From Brachybacterium endophyticum (GTDB lineage: Bacteria > Actinomycetota > Actinomycetes > Actinomycetales > Dermabacteraceae): 64,000 bases of DNA. The translations under genes and the position numbers were made by a program. The number at the start of each line of letters is the position of its first letter. The stretch's first letter is position 1. The notes below the pieces were generated by a model. It made no database searches. It had not been told where the DNA came from and saw nothing but the letters and a program-made list of their open reading frames with translations. Positions 56,193-64,000 of the stretch are shown piece after piece. Location of the stretch: contig NZ_QFKX01000003.1 in assembly GCF_003130585.1 (NCBI RefSeq), forward strand, positions 310,001 to 374,000, in the 5' to 3' direction.

Positions 56193-57911
56193 ATGACCTA
56201 CCTGTTCGATGACCCCACCGAGTTCCCGGGCTCGGCCGTCGAGGGCCTCGTCGCCGCCCATCCCGAGGAGCTGATCGGCGTCCACGGCGGCGTCGTGCGC
56301 CGCGAGGCGACCCCGAAGGGGCAGGTCGCCCTCGTCGTGGGCGGCGGCTCGGGGCACTACCCGGCCTTCGCCGGCTGGGTGGGCCCGGGCTTCGCCCACG
56401 GCGCCCCCTGCGGCAACATCTTCTCCTCGCCGTCCTCCGACCAGGTCTACTCCGTCGCGCGGAACGCCGAGAACGGCGGTGGGGTGATCCTGGGCTTCGG
56501 CAACTACGCGGGCGACGTCCTGCACTTCGGGGTCGCCGCCGAGAAGCTGCGCGCCGAGGGCGTGGACGTGCGCATCGTCAAGGTCAGCGACGACGTCGCC
56601 TCCAACTCCGAGGAGAACCACCGCGATCGACGTGGCATCGCCGGTGACCTCGTCGTCTTCAAGATCGCGGGAGCCGCGATCCAGGAGGGCGCCGACCTCG
56701 ACGAGTCCGAGCGGCTGGCCCAGAAGGCGAACGACGCCACCCGCTCGCTCGGCGTCGCCTTCGACGGCTGCACCCTGCCCGGGGCCGACGAGGCCCTGTT
56801 CCACGTCCCCGAGGGGAAGATGGCCGTCGGCCTCGGGATCCACGGCGAGCCCGGCATCGACGAGGTCGACATGCCGAGCGCCGAGGACCTCGCCCGACGT
56901 CTGGTCGACGGTGTCCTCGCCGAGACCCCCGAGCTCGACTCCGAGCGGGTGGCCGTGGTGCTGAACGGTCTGGGAACCGTGAAGTACGAGGAGCTGTTCG
57001 TCGTCTACGGCCACGTCGCCCGCATGCTCGGGGAGGCAGGTCTGACGATCGTGCGGCCCGAGGTCGGCGAGCACGTGACCAGCCTCGACATGGCAGGACT
57101 CTCGCTCACGGTCATGCGCCTGGACGACGAGCTCGAGCGGCTCTGGCTCGCCCCCGCCGACACCCCCGCGTTCCGTCGCGGCGTGAGCATCGAGGGGCCG
57201 ACGGGCGAGGAGCGGGGCGAGGTCTACACGCCTGGTGAGGACCCGATCCCCGAGGCGAGCGAGGAGTCCCGCTCGAGCGCCGCCCGCATCGTCGAAGTCC
57301 TCGAGGACCTGCAGGGCAAGCTCGAGGAGTGGGAGCTGGAGCTCGGGCGCATGGATGCTGTCGCGGGCGACGGCGACCACGGGCAGGGCATGGTGCTCGG
57401 GATCCGCGGAGCCCGGGCCGCCGCTGCGAAGGCTCACGACCACGGGGCCGGCGCGCGCACCGTCCTGGTCCAGGCCGGCTCCGCCTGGTCGGCCGAGGCC
57501 GGCGGGACCTCCGGTGCCCTCTGGGGCGCCGTGCTCACCAGCCTCGGCAGCGCGCTGGCCGACGACTCGGCCGTCACGCCCGAGCAGCTCGTCGCCGGGA
57601 TCGTCCAGGGCATCGAGGCCGTCGAGCGCCTGGGCGGCGCGAAGGTCGGCGACAAGACGATGGTCGACGCGATGGTCCCGTTCCGCGAGTCGCTGACATC
57701 CGCAGGCACGCCCGACGACCTCGCCGCCGCCGGAGCCGCGATCACCACCGCCGCCGAGGCCGCCGCCGAGGCCGCCGAGGCGACCAAGGACGTGGCAGCG
57801 CACCTCGGCCGCGCCCGAGTGCTCGGCGACAAGTCCGTGGGCACGCCCGACCCGGGCGCCGTCTCCTTCTCCCGGATCGCCGCACGGGTCGGGGAGATCG
57901 TGGCCGACTGA
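56193..57911 (+). CDS. derK: DhaK-DhaL fusion ketose kinase, probable D-erythrulose kinase
   Basis: 572 aa from ATG 56193 (GGAGAGAG upstream). The DhaK domain (1-330) binds substrate via His217 in GIHGEPG as a hemiaminal; the DhaL domain (about 375-572) has the ATP/Mg motif GDGDHGQGM. At the substrate loop the usual GGGSGHEP is GGGSGHYP here (His55 kept, Glu replaced by Tyr), pointing away from plain dihydroxyacetone kinase. Together with the SDR and RpiB-type neighbours, phosphorylation of D-erythrulose (DerK) is the best inference. No PTS-type DhaM is nearby, so ATP is the phosphate donor. Confidence 0.78.
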   Translation: MTYLFDDPTEFPGSAVEGLVAAHPEELIGVHGGVVRREATPKGQVALVVGGGSGHYPAFAGWVGPGFAHGAPCGNIFSSPSSDQVYSVARNAENGGGVILGFGNYAGDVLHFGVAAEKLRAEGVDVRIVKVSDDVASNSEENHRDRRGIAGDLVVFKIAGAAIQEGADLDESERLAQKANDATRSLGVAFDGCTLPGADEALFHVPEGKMAVGLGIHGEPGIDEVDMPSAEDLARRLVDGVLAETPELDSERVAVVLNGLGTVKYEELFVVYGHVARMLGEAGLTIVRPEVGEHVTSLDMAGLSLTVMRLDDELERLWLAPADTPAFRRGVSIEGPTGEERGEVYTPGEDPIPEASEESRSSAARIVEVLEDLQGKLEEWELELGRMDAVAGDGDHGQGMVLGIRGARAAAAKAHDHGAGARTVLVQAGSAWSAEAGGTSGALWGAVLTSLGSALADDSAVTPEQLVAGIVQGIEAVERLGGAKVGDKTMVDAMVPFRESLTSAGTPDDLAAAGAAITTAAEAAAEAAEATKDVAAHLGRARVLGDKSVGTPDPGAVSFSRIAARVGEIVAD

Positions 57912-57915
57912 GGTC

Positions 57916-58027
57916 GTCGCCGACTGCGTCTGTCGCCGACTGCGCCCGTCGCCGGGCGGAAGGTTTGGCGGGCGGAAGGTCCGCCGGGCAGGAGGTTCGC
58001 CGGGCGGGAGGTCCGCCGGGCAGGAGG
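57916..58027. repeat. 16-bp tandem array, seven units
   Basis: Seven consecutive 16-bp units fill most of the 211-bp gap between kinase and isomerase genes. The first two begin GTCGCCGACTGCG; the last five carry GCCGGGCRGGAGG variants. Imperfect but in strict 16-bp register. Confidence 0.8.
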
Positions 58028-58122
58028 TTCGGCGGCTGCGCTGCATCACCACCGGGCACGTGTCACGGCACGCCCGGACGGTCCGTGTCCCATCGGACCT
58101 CGACATCACGAAGGAGAGCGTC

Positions 58123-58593
58123 ATGACCTGGAACATCGTGGTCGGCGGGGACAACGCCGGGTTCGGGTACAAGGAGGAGCTGAAGAAGCTCCTGGAGGCT
58201 GATGACCGTGTGGGCACGGTGACCGATGTGGGCGTGACCGGTCGTGAGGACGGCACGTACTACCCCAATGTCGCGATCGAGGCGGCCGAGCTGGTCGCTG
58301 CCGGGGATGCGGATCGTGCGCTGTTGATCTGCGGGACGGGTCTGGGCGTGGCGATCTCGGCGAACAAGGTCAAGGGCATCCGTGCGGTGACCGCGCATGA
58401 TCTGTATTCGGTTCAGCGCAGCGTGCTGTCGAACAATGCGCAGGTGCTGTGCATGGGTGAGCGCGTGGTGGGTCTGGAGCTGGCCAAGGAGCTGGTGAAG
58501 GTGTGGCTGGATCTGGAGTTCGATCCGGAGTCGTCCTCGGCGGCGAAGGTGGATGCGATCTGTGCGTATGACGGGTCGCTTGAGGAGGGGTGA
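58123..58593 (+). CDS. rpiB: RpiB-type sugar-phosphate isomerase (ribose-5-P or D-erythrulose-4-P isomerase)
   Basis: 156 aa from ATG 58123 (GAAGGAG upstream). RpiB fold: GGDNAGFGYKEELKKLL, YYPNVAIEAAELV, catalytic Cys in LICGTGLGVAISANKVKGIRAV and His in AHDLYSVQRSVLSNNAQVLCMGERV. Within the operon it probably turns D-erythrulose 4-phosphate into D-erythrose 4-phosphate, as DerI does in mycobacteria; a plain ribose-5-phosphate isomerase is the alternative. Codon use is unlike its neighbours: Asp is mostly GAT and many codons end in G or T, where the rest of the operon uses C. Confidence 0.82.
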   Translation: MTWNIVVGGDNAGFGYKEELKKLLEADDRVGTVTDVGVTGREDGTYYPNVAIEAAELVAAGDADRALLICGTGLGVAISANKVKGIRAVTAHDLYSVQRSVLSNNAQVLCMGERVVGLELAKELVKVWLDLEFDPESSSAAKVDAICAYDGSLEEG

Positions 58594-58979
58594 TCGCTGG
58601 TGGGGCGGGGCCCGCGGGGCGAGGCTCCGCGGGTTCCCGCGCGGCCCGGCATGCTCCGGAGTCGGCGTTGGGCTGATCGTGAGCGGTTGGGCGGGCTTCG
58701 GCGGGACTAATAGCGCATCATCTGCCATATATGGCACACGATGCGCTATTAGTCCCTTCCAGGCCCTGACCTCTCCCGGTAGTCGGCCTGGCCACCCCGC
58801 GAAGGCCCTGATCTCTCCTCACAGCCGCCCCTGGCCGTCCTCCCCGCCGCGTCGCCAACCCCGCACCACCCCCGATGTGGCGTTGGTCCTGCGCACGTCC
58901 CCGCCCCGTCCCCTCGACGCGCGCCGATCCTAGGCTGGCCGCACCAGCACGCCGCTGGGCCACCGATGGACGGAGTGCC
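58594..58979. other. Intergenic region with palindrome copy C, 386 bp
   Basis: Between the isomerase and MFS genes on the same strand. Holds palindrome copy C; otherwise no gene. The MFS promoter is not identified. Confidence 0.6.
58703..58756. repeat. Palindromic repeat family, copy C
   Basis: 54 bp, 25 of 27 stem positions pair. The left half matches copy B (GGGACTAATAGCGCATCATC then TGCCATA); the right half carries TATGGCACACGATGCGC as in copy A. Confidence 0.85.
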
Positions 58980-60344
58980 ATGACCGCAGCGCCCGCGCGC
59001 ACCGCGCCCTCAGGGCCGTCCTCCTCCCGCGAGGCACGCCGCGTCACCTGGGCCTCCCTCGTCGGCACCTCCCTCGAGCAGTTCGACTTCTACCTGTTCG
59101 GGTACTTCTCCGCCTTCTTCGTCGGCCCCCTGTTCTTCGAGCCGCTCGGCGCGGCCGGCGCCACGCTTGCCTCCTTCAGCACCATCGCCGTGAGCTTCGT
59201 GATCCGGCCCGTCGGCGCGATCGTCTTCGGACACATGGGGGACCGGCTGGGCCGACGCGCGACGCTGCTGTGGACGGTCGCCGTAATGGGCGTCGCGACC
59301 GGGCTGATCGGGCTGCTGCCCAGCTATGAGCAGGCCGGATGGCTCGGCGCCGTCGGTCTGGTGGTGCTCCGTCTCGCCCAGGGGATGTCGCTGGGCGGCG
59401 AATGGGGCGGCTCGGTCCTGCTCGCCGCCGAGCACGCCCACCCGCTGCGCCGCGCCCTGTACGCCGCGATCCCGCAGCTGGGCTCGCCCGTGGGGTCCAT
59501 CCTGTCGGCAGCGGTGTACCTGCTGCTGATCGGCGTCATGCCCAGCGACCAGATCGCGGCCTGGGGATGGCGCCTGCCGTTCCTCCTGGCCTTCCCGATG
59601 CTCCTGGTCTCGCTGTACCTGCGGTTGCGGGTGGACGAGACACCGGTGTTCTCGAAGCTCAAGGGCGCAGGGGGCCGCGACCGACTCCCCGTGCTGGACA
59701 TGCTGCGCGCCCGTCCGGCCGGCGTGCTGATCGCGATCTGCTCCGCGCTGCTCGGCATCGGTTCGTACTCGCTGATGAACACGTACACCATGAACTACGG
59801 CTCCGAGGTGCTGGGCTACTCCCCGTTGCAGCTGCTGATCGCCACCACCATCGGATCCCTCCTGCAGCTGGCGACGATCCCTCTGTTCGGGCTGCTCGCG
59901 ACGCGGATCGGGTCGGCCAGGGTGGTCGGCATCGGGGCGCTGGGCAGCGCCCTGATCGCGGTCCCGATGTACGCGCTGCTGCCCTCCGCCGGATTCGGGG
60001 TGCTGGTCGGGATGATGATCATCGGGGGGATCCTGCCGACGATGTCGTGGGCGGCGCTCGGCGGCCTCATGAGCGACCTGTTCGACGAGCGGTTCCGCTA
60101 CTCCGCGCTCTCCCTCGCCTATGCCATCGCCGCCACGGCGAGCGGCTTCGTCCCGCTGCTCACGGCGGCGCTGGGCCGCGCCACCGACGAGGCATGGTGG
60201 CACCCGGCGCTGATGCTCATCGCGATGTCCGCCCTCACCCTGCTGGGCGCCGTCCTCGCCGGGCGGCGCGCCCCCAGCGGCGCGCTGGGCAGCAGCGGCG
60301 TGGCCGACGGCGCCCTGGACCGGGGCGCCGCGCGGAGACGCTGA
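58980..60344 (+). CDS. MFS transporter, metabolite:H+ symporter type (ShiA/ProP-like)
   Basis: 454 aa from ATG 58980 (CGGAG upstream). Twelve helices; SLVGTSLEQFDFYLFGYFSAFF, GHMGDRLGRRATLL and QGMSLGGEWGGSVLLAAEHA define the MHS group (shikimate, proline/betaine, alpha-ketoglutarate or citrate). No neighbouring enzyme indicates a substrate. The gene stands apart from the tetritol operon behind palindrome copy C. Confidence 0.88.
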   Translation: MTAAPARTAPSGPSSSREARRVTWASLVGTSLEQFDFYLFGYFSAFFVGPLFFEPLGAAGATLASFSTIAVSFVIRPVGAIVFGHMGDRLGRRATLLWTVAVMGVATGLIGLLPSYEQAGWLGAVGLVVLRLAQGMSLGGEWGGSVLLAAEHAHPLRRALYAAIPQLGSPVGSILSAAVYLLLIGVMPSDQIAAWGWRLPFLLAFPMLLVSLYLRLRVDETPVFSKLKGAGGRDRLPVLDMLRARPAGVLIAICSALLGIGSYSLMNTYTMNYGSEVLGYSPLQLLIATTIGSLLQLATIPLFGLLATRIGSARVVGIGALGSALIAVPMYALLPSAGFGVLVGMMIIGGILPTMSWAALGGLMSDLFDERFRYSALSLAYAIAATASGFVPLLTAALGRATDEAWWHPALMLIAMSALTLLGAVLAGRRAPSGALGSSGVADGALDRGAARRR

Positions 60345-60376
60345 CGGTTCGGCGACGCGTCTGTGAGGATGACGGG

Positions 60377-60862
60377 ATGAACGAGCTGCTGCCGGATCCC
60401 GTCTACTTCGCGGGTCTCCCCACCGTGATCACCTCCGGTGCCGTCCTGCTGCGCGACGAGCACGGCCGGGTGGTGATCGAGAAGCCGAACTACCGCGACC
60501 ACTGGCTGCTGCCCGGCGGTGGCGTCGACGCGGGGGAGGACGCCCGTGAGTGCGCGCGGCGTGAGGTCCAGGAGGAACTCGGTCTCCGGCTCGAGATCGG
60601 GCGTCTCCTCGCCGTGCACTGGATGCCCTCGCGGGCGAGCGTGGGCGCCCCCATGGGCGCCCATTTCCTGTTCGACGCCGGCGTCGTGCCGGCCGAGCGT
60701 CTGCAGGCGGAAGTGGTCCCGCAGGTCGCGGAGCTCGACGACTGGCGGCTGGTCGAGGAGGACGAGCTCGACCTCCTCGGCGCGTGGGGCGCATCACGCG
60801 CGCGGCGCGGGCTCGCGGTCCTTCGCGGAGAAGCCGAGGTCGACCTGGTTCCGGCCCTGTGA
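60377..60862 (+). CDS. Nudix hydrolase
   Basis: 161 aa, 32 bp after the MFS gene and perhaps co-transcribed. A full Nudix box GGGVDAGEDARECARREVQEELGL with the REVQEEL metal-binding core. Hydrolyses a nucleoside diphosphate linked to another moiety; substrate not evident. GTTCGG-type ribosome site is weak. Confidence 0.9.
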   Translation: MNELLPDPVYFAGLPTVITSGAVLLRDEHGRVVIEKPNYRDHWLLPGGGVDAGEDARECARREVQEELGLRLEIGRLLAVHWMPSRASVGAPMGAHFLFDAGVVPAERLQAEVVPQVAELDDWRLVEEDELDLLGAWGASRARRGLAVLRGEAEVDLVPAL

Positions 60863-61014
60863 GCAGGAGGATCGTCGCCTCGTCGCGAGGGGATTCACAG
60901 CGGATTTGACAGCTCCCGCGGGCGCGGATCGGCGCGGAACGCTGTCGTCGGCGTCTCACTCGCACTACGGTGCTGGTCATCCCTGTCCCTGTCCCCGACC
61001 AGAACGGCACGGCA

Positions 61015-62562
61015 ATGGACCTCACGTTCAAGCTGATCGCGCTCGCGATCTACTTCATCGCGATGCTCGCCATCGGCGCGTACGCCTTCTTCAAGACCCG
61101 CGGCGGCGACGAGTACATGCTCGGCGGTCGTCAGCTGCACCCCTTCACCGCCGCGCTCTCGGCCGGTGCCTCCGACATGTCGGGCTGGCTCGTGATGGGC
61201 CTGCCCGGCGCGCTCTACATCAGCGGGCTCGTCGAGGCCTGGCTCGCCGTCGGCCTCACCATCGGCGCAGCCCTGAACTGGTACTTCGTGGCGCCGCGTC
61301 TGCGTGAGTACACCAAGGCCGCCGACGACTCCATCACCGTGCCCAGCTTCTTCGGCAACCGTCTGACCGACCGCACCCGCCTGCTGCGCATCGTCGCGGG
61401 CCTGGTGATCCTGGTCTTCTTCGCCTTCTACGTCTCCTCCGGCATGGTCGCCGGCGGCAAGTTCTTCGAGTCGATGTTCGGCGGCAACTACCTGCTGGGC
61501 ATGCTCCTGGTCGCGGCCGTGACCCTGGCCTACACCCTGTTCGGCGGCTTCCTCGGCGCCACCTACACCGACGTGGTGCAGGGCATGATCATGCTCGTCT
61601 CCCTGCTGCTGGTGCCGGTCGTCGCGATCTTCGCGGTCGGCGGCCCCATCGAGATGTGGCACTCGATCCAGCAGGTCAACCCCGACTTCACCTCGATGAC
61701 CAAGGGTGCCACCGGTGTGGGCGTGCTGTCCTCGCTGGCCTGGGGCCTGGGCTACTTCGGCCAGCCCCACATCATCGTGCGCTTCATGGCGCTGCGCTCC
61801 GCGAAGGACGCGAAGGCCGGTCTGGTCTTCGGCGTGGGCTGGATGATCCTGTGCGTGCTCGGCGCGATCTTCACCGCGATGGCGGGCCTGGCCTTCTTCC
61901 AGCAGAACGGTGACTCCGGTCTGACCGACACGAAGAACGGCGAGTCCGTCTTCCTGGACCTCGCCCAGATCATGTTCCACCCGCTGATCGCCGGCTTCGT
62001 GCTCGCAGCGGTGCTCGCCGCGATCATGTCCACGCTCTCCTCCCAGCTCGTGGTGACCTCCTCGGCGCTGGTCGAGGACCTCGTGGGCGGCTTCGGCGTC
62101 TCGCTCGGTGCCAAGGCCAAGCTGTGGGCCGGTCGTGGCGCCGTGCTCGCGGTCGCGATCTTCGCCGGCATCCTGGCGGCGAACCCGAACAGCTCGATCC
62201 TCGACCTCGTCGGCTTCGCCTGGGCCGGCTTCGGTTCGGCCTTCGGCCCGATCATCCTGCTCAGCCTGTTCTGGCGGCGTCTGACCAACATCGGTGCCCT
62301 CGCCGCCATGATCGGCGGAGCCGTGGTCGCCTTCTGGTGGGGTCAGGCCACGCCCGACGTGAGCTGGGGCCTCTTCCCCGGCGACGAGCACCTCTACGAG
62401 ATCGTGCCCGGCTTCGCCGTGGCGCTGATCCTCGCGATCGTGGTCTCGCTCGTGACCCCGAAGCCCTCCGAGCGCACCCTGCAGCAGTTCGACCAGGTGC
62501 GCGCCAACGTGCGCGGCACGGCGGATGCGCAGACCGCCGCCGCGGAGGACGCGACCGTCTGA
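61015..62562 (+). CDS. putP: Sodium/proline symporter
   Basis: 515 aa from ATG 61015; a GTG 15 codons upstream is less likely. SSS family, about 13 helices; AGASDMSGWLVMGLPGALY, EYTKAADDSITVPSFFGNR, AFYVSSGMVAGGKFFESMFG, GYFGQPHIIVRFMA and AAIMSTLSSQLVVTSSALVEDL (sodium site) are PutP hallmarks. It imports proline as nutrient or osmolyte. TTGACA at 60906-60911 may be a -35 box but has no well-placed -10. Confidence 0.94.
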   Translation: MDLTFKLIALAIYFIAMLAIGAYAFFKTRGGDEYMLGGRQLHPFTAALSAGASDMSGWLVMGLPGALYISGLVEAWLAVGLTIGAALNWYFVAPRLREYTKAADDSITVPSFFGNRLTDRTRLLRIVAGLVILVFFAFYVSSGMVAGGKFFESMFGGNYLLGMLLVAAVTLAYTLFGGFLGATYTDVVQGMIMLVSLLLVPVVAIFAVGGPIEMWHSIQQVNPDFTSMTKGATGVGVLSSLAWGLGYFGQPHIIVRFMALRSAKDAKAGLVFGVGWMILCVLGAIFTAMAGLAFFQQNGDSGLTDTKNGESVFLDLAQIMFHPLIAGFVLAAVLAAIMSTLSSQLVVTSSALVEDLVGGFGVSLGAKAKLWAGRGAVLAVAIFAGILAANPNSSILDLVGFAWAGFGSAFGPIILLSLFWRRLTNIGALAAMIGGAVVAFWWGQATPDVSWGLFPGDEHLYEIVPGFAVALILAIVVSLVTPKPSERTLQQFDQVRANVRGTADAQTAAAEDATV

Positions 62563-62618
62563 TCCCGGAGCTCGCGCGGCCCGGAACCGCGCGGACCGGA
62601 ACCGTGCGGCCCCGAGCC

Positions 62619-62663
62619 CACGTGGCGCGCGTCGTCCCCTCAGCCGACGACGCGCGCCACGTG
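62619..62663. terminator. Bidirectional terminator between putP and the hydrolase gene
   Basis: Perfect 18-bp arms 62619-62636 and 62646-62663 with a 9-nt loop holding the hydrolase stop. The right arm is the last coding part of the hydrolase, and the left arm mirrors it. Confidence 0.7.
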
Positions 62664-63575
62664 CTCGAGGATCTCCTGGGCGGCCTCGTCGCGGATCGGC
62701 GGCTCGTTGTGCACCTCGTGGCGGAAGCCCGTGTACACGCGCGTCCGCACGTCGCGCGTCCCCGCATCGACGAGCTCGTTCGCGGCGCGATACGCCCCTT
62801 CCCCGAACCCGCAGACGGGATCCTGGTCGCCGGCCAGGATCAGCACCGGCAGATCGTCCGGGACCAGCTCCGCGAAGGCGCCGCCCTCGACCTCGTCGTA
62901 CAGGTCCACGAGATCCCGGACGAACCGCAAGGACAGGGGAGTACCGAAGCCGTTGAGCGGATCGGCGCCGTGGTCGGCGACCACGTCCCGGTCCAGCGCC
63001 ACCCAGTCGGTGGGACCGCGCACGTCGTCGTAGCGGTCCAGGAAGCCCTCGAAGAGGGCGTGCGCGAACTCCTCGCCGCTGCCCGAGCCGTCGCCCTCGC
63101 CGATCGCCCACTCGAGGGCCTGGCGATCGAAGGTCTCGATCGCCCTCCAGCCCGCGGCGATCCCGCCCAGCACCAGCCCTGAGACGCCGCCGGGGTGGCG
63201 GGTCACCTGGGCGCGGGCGATCATCGACCCCCAGCTGTGGCCGTAGATCAGGTACGGCAGGTCGGGGAACATCCCGGTGACGCGGGCGCGGAGCGTCTCT
63301 TCGTCGGCGATCACCGTGTCCCGGCCGTCCGCGCCGGTGTCCGCCCACGCCCCCGAGAGCACGGCGGTGCGGCCGTGCCCCGCGTGGTCGTCGGCCGCGA
63401 CCACGACGCCCGCGTCCAGCAGCCGGTCGGACAGCCGCTGATAGCGCCGCGAGTGCTCACCGAGACCGTGCTCGATCTGCACGATCGCCCTCGGGGTCGT
63501 GACGGGCACCTGGATCCAGGCCTGGATCTCGTCCCTTCCGTTGTGGGAGGGGAATGAGAACTCGTGCAGCGCCAT
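62640..63575 (-). CDS. Alpha/beta hydrolase (monoacylglycerol lipase/lysophospholipase type)
   Basis: 311 aa with GAAGGAGC before the ATG. Hydrolase_4 pattern: IEHGLGEHSRRYQRLSDRLLDAG, oxyanion DDHAGHGRT, nucleophile Ser in YGHSWGS, Asp in LAGDQDPVCGF and His in GFRHEVHNE. It hydrolyses monoacylglycerols or related esters; cytoplasmic. Convergent with putP. Confidence 0.9.
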   Translation of the reverse strand: MALHEFSFPSHNGRDEIQAWIQVPVTTPRAIVQIEHGLGEHSRRYQRLSDRLLDAGVVVAADDHAGHGRTAVLSGAWADTGADGRDTVIADEETLRARVTGMFPDLPYLIYGHSWGSMIARAQVTRHPGGVSGLVLGGIAAGWRAIETFDRQALEWAIGEGDGSGSGEEFAHALFEGFLDRYDDVRGPTDWVALDRDVVADHGADPLNGFGTPLSLRFVRDLVDLYDEVEGGAFAELVPDDLPVLILAGDQDPVCGFGEGAYRAANELVDAGTRDVRTRVYTGFRHEVHNEPPIRDEAAQEILEHVARVVG

Positions 63576-63644
63576 CGCAGCTCCTTCGTCGGTGCGACCG
63601 CGTGCGCTCGGCCGCTGAGAACGAGCGTAGTCCGGCGCCCCGGC

Positions 63645-63689
63645 CTCAGGCCCCCGGGTGCTCCCGTCTCAGGCTCCCGGGTGCTCCCG
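63645..63689. repeat. 22-bp direct repeat
   Basis: CTCAGGCYCCCGGGTGCTCC units one base apart, 21 of 22 identical; the second contains the stop codon of the small frame 63669-63866. Confidence 0.65.
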
Positions 63690-63866
63690 GACGGCGAGAG
63701 CCGCGCCGACGGCAGGCTTCGCCCCGGCCCAGCTCACGGGCGTGAGAGCGGGGGAGGTCGTCGGCGCATCGGCGGCGGGGTCCACCGGAGCGGCGGGCCG
63801 ATTGCAGGTCTCGGGACCGTGCAGGGACCCCGGGGCGGCGGTGGTGGCGGTGTCTGTCGTCTCCAT
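63669..63866 (-). CDS. Possible small hypothetical protein (65 aa)
   Basis: Starts METTDTATTAAPGSLHG and ends SWAGAKPAVGAALAVREHPGA. GAGGGTCGAGG before the ATG is a weak ribosome site. Ala/Pro/Thr-rich with no known domain; could be chance in GC-rich DNA, or a remnant. Confidence 0.3.
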   Translation of the reverse strand: METTDTATTAAPGSLHGPETCNRPAAPVDPAADAPTTSPALTPVSWAGAKPAVGAALAVREHPGA

Positions 63867-64000
63867 GCCTCGACCCTCGAACCGGAGCCTATGGATCGGC
63901 TGTGTCGATCCTGTCCCGGGCCGGTGCGTCGAGGTCCCTGGTCACATACGCCGACCATGCCTGCGGCACAGCAGATCCATAGCTCGGCGCGGAAATCTTC

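Larger units (their letters stand above)
63576..64000. other. Right-edge region, 425 bp
   Basis: Upstream of the hydrolase gene on its strand. Contains a 22-bp direct repeat (63645-63666 and 63668-63689, 21 of 22 identical) and the small frame listed separately; nothing else is recognised. Confidence 0.5.

Overview
The window is very GC-rich DNA with tight gene packing, many ATGA/GTGA stop-start overlaps, GTG starts and TANNNT-type -10 boxes. It also carries a DUF222-HNH gene and a SWIM/SNF2 pair. This points to a high-GC actinobacterium of the Micrococcales. Brachybacterium (Dermabacteraceae) is my best guess from memory of gene content, not proven. The window is chromosomal, with one tRNA gene (tRNA-Ser, anticodon CGA). 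I see no rRNA, CRISPR array, integrase or transposase.

Layout. 0-5 kb (minus): the start of a serine beta-lactamase-like gene, then a SNF2 helicase translationally coupled to a SWIM zinc-finger protein. 5-9.2 kb (minus): a MinD/ParA-like ATPase, a winged-helix regulator without receiver domain, and upp. 9.3-12.6 kb (plus): tadA and the methionine importer metNIQ. 12.7-19.3 kb: oligopeptidase B, tRNA-Ser, and a large secreted GH35 beta-galactosidase. 19.8-29.2 kb: an NYN nuclease-like protein, ptsI, a GntR/NCS1-permease/flavin-reductase locus, and a mannitol operon (mtlA-mtlD-ptsH). 29.3-33.3 kb: a GtrA protein, a two-cysteine pyridoxal kinase, a D-cysteine desulfhydrase-type enzyme and a dicarboxylate/glutamate symporter. 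33.4-40.1 kb (plus): two complete ABC importers, one for glutamate-type amino acids and one for osmoprotectants. 40.4-42.8 kb: DUF222-HNH and SRPBCC proteins. 42.9-48.2 kb: a glycerol regulon (SorC-type regulator, glpD, glpF, glpK). 48.3-51.3 kb (minus): a His-rich Tat-exported amidase and an FGGY kinase. 51.5-58.6 kb (plus): a SorC regulator and a probable tetritol (erythritol/threitol) pathway: Zn-dehydrogenase, RbtT/DalT/CsbX-type permease, SDR, DhaK-DhaL kinase and RpiB-type isomerase. 59-63.6 kb: an MFS transporter, a Nudix hydrolase, putP and an alpha/beta hydrolase.

How it fits together. Much of the window concerns polyols: mannitol by PTS (with ptsI and ptsH nearby), glycerol by GlpFKD, and C4 polyols by permease, dehydrogenase, ketose kinase and isomerase. 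The two tetritol promoters share an almost identical 25-bp element overlapping the -35 box, good evidence for one regulator acting on both.

The most unusual structure is a family of three near-perfect 54-60 bp palindromes (15243-15296, 19522-19581, 58703-58756). All are intergenic and share the core TGCCATATAYGGCA, flanked by GCGCAT arms. The diverged copy keeps much of its outer stem by G-U wobble changes. Tandem arrays of 22, 30 and 16 bp units lie close to them. I read this as an undescribed repeat family; its copy number elsewhere in the genome would decide that.
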